In this document: in pieces, positions 13,433 through 16,928 of the stretch
Numbering within the stretch: position 1 is the stretch's first letter
How the letters are laid out: the number at the start of each line of letters is the position of its first letter
Source of the DNA: Methylocystaceae bacterium
GTDB taxonomy: Bacteria; Pseudomonadota; Alphaproteobacteria; Rhizobiales; Beijerinckiaceae
DNA: 16,928 nt
Direction of reading: 5' to 3'
NCBI GenBank assembly: GCA_003152255.1
Contig: PLZT01000178.1
Coordinates: forward strand, 1 to 16,928
Notes under the pieces: generated by a model
Told to the model about the DNA's origin: nothing
What the model saw: only the letters and a program-made list of their open reading frames with translations
The model's database searches: none
Made by a program: the position numbers and the translations under genes

Positions 13433-14200
13433 TCAGTATTGCGCGGGCGTCAAATGGCCGAGGCAATTGACGTTGGTGGAGCCCGAGATCGCCGTCGTCC
13501 AGCTCGTCGCGGTCGTCGGGCTCTGAATATGGTTCAGCAGCGCCGGCGGGCCGGGGTTGGGATTCACATATTGGTTGCGCACGGGAGAATAGCTCGTGCG
13601 CTTCATCAGGATCGCGCCGGTCGGAAGCCATTGCTCGACGAGATTGCCCAAGCCCAGATTGTAATTATAGGTCACGTCGGCGACGATCACCGGTCCGAGC
13701 GTCGGACTGAGCGTCGCGTTGGTGAAACTTGTGGGCATGCTGATCGCGCTCACGGGGGGAACGTCCGCCGCGTTCAAATGGGTGTTCAGCGTGCAGCCCT
13801 GTCCGCCGCGCAGGGTTCCGCCATTATATGAGACCGACCAGGTCACTTGCGCCTGATAGGCGCCGGTGGCGTTCTGCGTGATCAGAACCTCGCTGATCGT
13901 TATCGTGAGCGGCGTCGCCGACAGAGGCGCGATCAACGCGGCGCCCGCCAAAAATATCTGCTGCATTTCCGCGTCGGTGATCGCGGCCTGACCCGAGCCC
14001 GCGCCCCCGCCGGTGATCTGTCCGGTCAGATCGGACATCGCATGAGCGACAAGATCGACCTTGCGCGACGCGCTCAACCCGTTCGACAGTTCGACGATGC
14101 CGAGATAAATCGCCAGCATCAGCGGGAGAACGAAAGCGAATTCGATCGCCGCCAGTCCGGAATCGTTGATCCCGAACGCCCGAGCGCGCCCGCGCGGCAT
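13433..14200 (-). CDS. TadE/TadG-like minor pilin (Tad pilus assembly)
   Basis: The 255-residue protein begins with a short basic leader and DSGLAAIEFAFVLPLMLAIYLGIVEL (13-38), a class III prepilin-like signal: Gly15 would be the cleavage point, with Glu20 five residues later and a hydrophobic helix after it. The long C-terminal part (50-255) is a beta-rich extracytoplasmic domain with Cys pairs and a Pro/Asn/Thr-rich end (NPNPGPPALLNH). Family members are processed by the CpaA/TadV peptidase and needed for Flp pilus assembly. ATG 14200 has GGAG 8 bases ahead, and the upstream gene ends at 14203, so the two are a tight operon. GTG 14206 is an alternative start. Confidence 0.8.
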   Translation of the reverse strand: MPRGRARAFGINDSGLAAIEFAFVLPLMLAIYLGIVELSNGLSASRKVDLVAHAMSDLTGQITGGGAGSGQAAITDAEMQQIFLAGAALIAPLSATPLTITISEVLITQNATGAYQAQVTWSVSYNGGTLRGGQGCTLNTHLNAADVPPVSAISMPTSFTNATLSPTLGPVIVADVTYNYNLGLGNLVEQWLPTGAILMKRTSYSPVRNQYVNPNPGPPALLNHIQSPTTATSWTTAISGSTNVNCLGHLTPAQY

Positions 14201-14202
14201 GA

Positions 14203-14808
14203 TCACGGCTCCACCCGAAAGGCGTAAATCCCCATCAGCACCGTCACGGCTTGTCCGCCGATGGTCGCTTCGCCGGCGGTGACCCTGCCGATCGACCCGG
14301 CCTGAAGGGCGGTGCCGCCGATGATCGCGGCCATCTGACTCATCGGATAGAGAATGCGCACGACGGCGATGCCGCCCGCCGCCGGCAAGGTGATCGCCGT
14401 CGCCTGCGTGTTGGCCGCGTTGTTATAGAAATTGCCGACGTCGAGCGAGTTGGCGCTGGTCCAATTCGCCGGGCTTTGCAGGTCCATTCGCAAATTGGCG
14501 CAGGTGAACATCCCGCTCATCTGGGGACAGACATAGTTTTGCAGGAAGGTTCCGTAGGTGAGGCCGGCGGCCGCCGATTGCGTCAATATCGCGCGGCTTC
14601 CGACCTGGGTGGCCTCCTGCAACTGCGCGGCTTCGAAATAGATGAGCGCGGTCTGAAAGATCGCGCAAAGCAGTCCCAGGAAGGGGATGCCGATCATCGC
14701 GAATTCGATGGCGGTCGCGCCGTCCGGGTTCCTTAAAAAAGCTGTTCCACCGAGCCAGCGCCGCGGCCCCGCGCGAAAAACGCCCCTGTCACCATGCTCA
14801 CGCTTCAT
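14203..14808 (-). CDS. TadE-like minor pilin (Tad pilus assembly)
   Basis: The 201-residue protein has a basic leader, then NPDGATAIEFAMIGIPFLGLLCAIFQTALIYFEA (27-60), a prepilin-type site with cleavage after Gly30 and Glu35 at +5, as in TadE. A soluble domain follows with CPQMSGMFTC, which may form a disulfide. It would act as a pseudopilin. ATG 14808 is chosen because it gives the usual 30-residue leader; the frame is open to 14859 and has no better ribosome binding site there, so the start is uncertain. It lies 2 bases ahead of the second TadE/G-like gene and 142 bases after the secretin-N-domain gene on the same strand. Confidence 0.8.
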   Translation of the reverse strand: MKREHGDRGVFRAGPRRWLGGTAFLRNPDGATAIEFAMIGIPFLGLLCAIFQTALIYFEAAQLQEATQVGSRAILTQSAAAGLTYGTFLQNYVCPQMSGMFTCANLRMDLQSPANWTSANSLDVGNFYNNAANTQATAITLPAAGGIAVVRILYPMSQMAAIIGGTALQAGSIGRVTAGEATIGGQAVTVLMGIYAFRVEP

Positions 14809-14950
14809 GCCGCATGTCCAATAGTCACGCGCGATGGCGGACGGCGCCATGCCGATCATTAAAAAACATATTGCGATGAAATACTTGCCGAGGTGTTACC
14901 TGGCTCGGGCCGAGCCGTGCCGGTCCGAGGCGTGGTCGTTTCAAATTGGA

Positions 14951-15448
14951 TCAGTGCTTGCCGATCGTCAGCGTGCTCTCATGCATTTTTATCTGGCCAA
15001 TCGTTTCGCCCATATAGGCGTGATCGTCGCCGAGATCGACGGCGGCCATGCAGTCGGGGTTGCAGGCATAGGACTCGCGATGCGGCCCGCGATAAACGAC
15101 GAGCTTGTCGTTGGGATGCACGACGGTGATCGTCGATTCTCCGACCTGCGAGCCGCTGGCGTCGAGCACGATCAGATTGGTCGTGCCGAAGCTCTTCCCG
15201 GTTATGACCATGAGCTGATTGTTTCTAAGCATCGTCACGTCGGCGATCAGCGGATTGCCGATCACCAGCGTCTGGGCGCCCGGCGGGATCTTCACGACGC
15301 GCGCATAGTCGAGCTCGACGAGAATCGTCTTGTCGTTCGCATGCGCCGCGAGCCCGGCTCCGCCCAGCATCATGATCAGGGCGCATCCCAGGCGCGGGAG
15401 CCCCAAGAGCCGCGACAACGCTATGTAAAGCGACGACCAAGACTTCAT
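14951..15448 (-). CDS. periplasmic pilus/secretin N-terminal domain protein (CpaC-N-like)
   Basis: The 165-residue protein has a signal peptide (hydrophobic 16-35, cut near AHA). The mature part opens with ILVELDYARVVKIPPGAQTLVIGNPLIADVTML (42-74) and LMVITGKSFGTTNLIVLDASG (79-99), the pilus-formation N-terminal domain found at the start of CpaC secretins. The secretin channel domain is absent: the protein ends after a tail with CNPDC (129-133). Such stand-alone proteins occur in Tad loci, but their exact job is not known. ATG 15448 has GGTGAG just ahead; 15508 and 15460 are alternative starts. It is divergent from the flp gene across a 510-base spacer. Confidence 0.82.
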   Translation of the reverse strand: MKSWSSLYIALSRLLGLPRLGCALIMMLGGAGLAAHANDKTILVELDYARVVKIPPGAQTLVIGNPLIADVTMLRNNQLMVITGKSFGTTNLIVLDASGSQVGESTITVVHPNDKLVVYRGPHRESYACNPDCMAAVDLGDDHAYMGETIGQIKMHESTLTIGKH

Positions 15449-15524
15449 CCGGCTCACCATGGATAGATTGCGCGCGACCGCCCGGGAAGGACGCCCGCCG
15501 CGCGACAAGGGCGGTTACGCGACC

Positions 15525-15539
15525 CTAAACATGACTTAA
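15525..15539. promoter_or_regulatory. CtrA-like site upstream of the CpaC-N-like gene
   Basis: CTAA-N7-TTAA differs at one base from the CtrA consensus TTAA-N7-TTAA (TTAA-N7-TTAG on the minus strand). It lies 77 bases before the start of the minus-strand pilus gene. CtrA controls pilus genes in Caulobacter; its action here is inferred. Confidence 0.3.
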
Positions 15540-15752
15540 AGCAGCTAATGGTGAATCTTTACTAAAGGCGTTCGAACAATGAACGCGCCGCCGCCGCCTC
15601 GCGAGGGGCGCCGCCGACAAGGGCGCGATTTCGCGAGTCCGGCGCGATGGCGTTCGAGATAAAGTTAACGAATTTCGCGCGCGGCGCGACAGGCGCGACG
15701 AGAAGTCTCGAAACGACTGGCGCGGCGGCGCTTTAGGCGCTCGCGCGGTGGT

Positions 15753-15798
15753 CGGACCGCGCGGCTCGAATGCGCGTTCGGGGGCCGCGCGCGGTCCG
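15753..15798. repeat. long imperfect inverted repeat
   Basis: CGGACCGCGCGGC (15753-15765) pairs with GCCGCGCGCGGTCCG (15784-15798) with two extra bases on the right arm. The loop contains CGAATGCGCGTTCG, itself partly self-pairing. No T-run follows on either strand, so a terminator is unlikely; a structured leader or small RNA is possible. Confidence 0.5.
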
Positions 15799-15958
15799 AA
15801 AGCGGGGGACTGGCGGGTTGTTTTTGCAAAGCGCGAAGATGTTTACCGCTTCGGGCAACGCCTTCGTAACACTCTAGGTTGATAGTCAAGCCGTTCCGAC
15901 GACGGAGCCACTTTGTCGACGCGGAACATGAGTGAACATGAACAATCGGAGCACGGAC

Positions 15959-16126
15959 ATGACCATGATTTTTTCCCGCTTTGTGAAGGACGAGTCGGGC
16001 GCCACGGCGATCGAATACGGTCTCATCGCCTCGCTGATCTCCATCGCGGCGATCGCCGCCTTCACCACGGTCGGCAGCAAGCTGAGCGCGACCTTCGGCT
16101 ACGTCGCCGGGCAGCTCAACACCTGA
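15959..16126 (+). CDS. Flp-family type IVb pilin
   Basis: The 55-residue prepilin is the major subunit of the Tad (tight adherence) pilus. It has a short leader MTMIFSRFVKDESG, then ATAIEYGLIASLISIAAIAAF: cleavage is expected after Gly14, with Glu19 at +5 and the Tyr20 typical of Flp pilins, followed by one hydrophobic helix. Length is normal. ATG 15959 is preferred because GGAG (15948-15951) is 7 bases ahead; the frame is open from 15932. A terminator follows, and the peptidase gene that would process it is next on the same strand. Confidence 0.93.
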   Translation: MTMIFSRFVKDESGATAIEYGLIASLISIAAIAAFTTVGSKLSATFGYVAGQLNT

Positions 16127-16163
16127 GCGCGAAACGACGCTTCTCGCCGCGCATAAACGAAAG

Positions 16164-16191
16164 CGCCGCCGCGTCTCGCGCGGCGTTTTTT
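16164..16191 (+). terminator. intrinsic terminator after flp
   Basis: CGCCG-C-CGCG-TCT-CGCG-CGGCG (16164-16185) forms a GC-rich stem with one bulged base, followed by six T (16186-16191). It would limit read-through from the abundant pilin transcript into cpaA. Confidence 0.75.
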
Positions 16192-16255
16192 AAGATGCGT
16201 CGGTCGCCCGCGCGCACGCATTTTGAGCATCCATGGCTTTTCCGTCGCGGCGTGG

Positions 16256-16270
16256 TTAACGCGCGATCAA
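16256..16270. promoter_or_regulatory. CtrA-like site upstream of cpaA
   Basis: TTAA-N7-TCAA differs at one base from TTAA-N7-TTAA and lies 78 bases before the cpaA start, between the flp terminator and cpaA. It is the second such site in the pilus locus. Confidence 0.3.
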
Positions 16271-16348
16271 TCTTTGCCTCTTAGCCTCTTATTCTGTAAC
16301 TCGAACCAATGGGCCTCGCGCCCTTCCTCGACACACGGGAACCCGTCA

Positions 16349-16855
16349 ATGTTCGACTCCCTGGCGCTGCTTGTGTTTCCGCTGCTGATGATTTTCGCGG
16401 CGCTGGCCGATCTGTTCACGATGACGATTCCGAATCGCGTTTCGCTGGTGTTGATCGCGGCCTATCTTCTGCTGGCGCTGTATCTGCGGCTGCCGCTCGC
16501 GACGGTCGGTCTGCATGTGAGCTGCGGCCTCGCGATGCTGGCGCTGACCTTCACGATGTTTCAAATGGGCTGGATCGGCGGCGGCGACGCCAAGCTCGCC
16601 GCCGCGACGGCGCTTTGGGTGGGGTGGCCGGCGCTGTTCGAATATGGGCTGGCCGCATCGCTGATCGGCGGCGCGCTGACCATCGCGATACTGGCCTTGC
16701 GCCACTATGATCTGCCGGAAAAGCTGCTCTCGGTCGGCTTCATCGCCAAACTCGCGGAGAAGAACGGCGGCGTGCCCTATGGAATCGCATTGGCTCTCGC
16801 CGGGCTGGTGATTTACCCGCACACCGGCGTGTGGACGGGTCTCGCGCATTTGTAA
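16349..16855 (+). CDS. cpaA: type IV prepilin peptidase CpaA/TadV
   Basis: The 168-residue inner-membrane aspartic protease removes the leader from Flp and TadE/F-type prepilins. Catalytic aspartates are visible: Asp21 in ALADLFTMTIPN and Asp80 in GWIGGGDAKLAAA, the GxGD-type motif. About five membrane segments follow the usual layout. Compared with PilD it lacks the N-terminal methylase domain, as is normal for CpaA. ATG 16349 is chosen since GGGA lies about 9 bases ahead and the first helix begins here; the frame is open from 16223. Further tad genes (cpaB, cpaC, cpaE, cpaF, tadB, tadC) would be expected beyond the window end. Confidence 0.93.
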   Translation: MFDSLALLVFPLLMIFAALADLFTMTIPNRVSLVLIAAYLLLALYLRLPLATVGLHVSCGLAMLALTFTMFQMGWIGGGDAKLAAATALWVGWPALFEYGLAASLIGGALTIAILALRHYDLPEKLLSVGFIAKLAEKNGGVPYGIALALAGLVIYPHTGVWTGLAHL

Positions 16856-16870
16856 ATATCCGGCGCGCTA

Positions 16871-16918
16871 GAGCGCTTTCCGTTCGAACGGAATCGTTCG
16901 AACGATAAGAAATCGCTC
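16871..16918. repeat. nested palindromic intergenic element
   Basis: Two perfect palindromes share one base: TTCCGTTCGAACGGAA (16878-16893) and ATCGTTCGAACGAT (16893-16906). GAGCG (16871-16875) and CGCTC (16914-16918) enclose both. The element follows cpaA by 15 bases. Similar GAGCG...CGCTC elements are scattered through many rhizobial-type genomes, so this is probably a dispersed repeat. Confidence 0.7.
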
Positions 16919-16928
16919 AAAATCCAAA

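Larger units (their letters stand above)
15449..15958. other. long divergent control region between pilus genes
   Basis: These 510 bases separate the CpaC-N-like gene from flp. I find no credible gene; frames here are short and arginine-rich. The spacer contains a CtrA-like site (15525-15539) and a long imperfect inverted repeat (15753-15798). Its length is unusual for this compact window and suggests regulation or a small RNA. Confidence 0.5.

Noticed and set aside
15804..15838. sigma-54 promoter before flp
   Set aside because: TGGC and TTGCA elements are present, but the GG-to-GC spacing is 12 or 8 bases, not the required 10.

Overview
The window comes from a high-GC alphaproteobacterium, most likely of the order Hyphomicrobiales (Rhizobiales) and possibly a Methylocystaceae/Beijerinckiaceae relative. 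This is inferred from the very GC-rich third codon positions, the rplM-rpsI-argC neighbourhood, the long N-terminal extension of S9, the type 2 ArgC, a Zur-type Fur protein, and a Tad/Flp pilus locus of the Caulobacter/rhizobial kind. No 16S rRNA or other phylogenetic marker beyond the ribosomal proteins is present.

Layout. Positions 37-1622 hold three minus-strand genes: a small secreted protein with mirror-symmetric cysteines, a secreted TolA/TonB-C-like protein that starts with TTG, and a membrane-anchored SRPBCC protein. A plant-type [2Fe-2S] ferredoxin follows on the plus strand (1883-2248). Positions 2342-4646 carry three diheme cytochrome c4-like genes, one on the minus strand and two on the plus strand, reading out from a shared 359-base control region. 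Positions 4805-6645 form a minus-strand operon: a Zur-like regulator, then two TPM-domain proteins whose genes overlap as TGATG. Positions 6701-7108 hold a secreted proline-rich gene split by one in-frame TGA. Positions 7244-9120 hold a DUF4062-TPR gene broken by a frameshift and an amber stop.

Positions 9143-9410 are palindromic repeats, including two 93-base copies. They are followed by rpiA with a coupled small membrane-protein gene that seems to start at CTG, and by a secreted protein of unknown function. Next come rplM-rpsI, with a good promoter and a good terminator, and argC. From 13433 to the end lies part of a Tad pilus locus: two TadE/TadG-like minor pilins and a secretin-N-domain protein on the minus strand, then the Flp pilin and the CpaA prepilin peptidase on the plus strand.

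How the genes work together. The clearest functional units are the ribosomal operon, the Tad pilus cluster (major pilin, two pseudopilin-like proteins carrying the same G^xxxxE processing site, the peptidase that would cut them, and a periplasmic pilus/secretin domain), and the periplasmic cytochrome trio, which has no terminal partner inside the window. The most interesting points are the decayed or recoded genes that plain ORF calling hides (6701-7108, 7244-9120 and a remnant at 4671-4804), the five GCGCAT repeats at helical spacing in front of the Zur-like gene, two CtrA-like sites in the pilus locus, and a family of 11-bp-stem palindromes. I did not find a clearly new defence or mobile system. 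There are no tRNA or rRNA genes, no CRISPR array and no transposase in the window.
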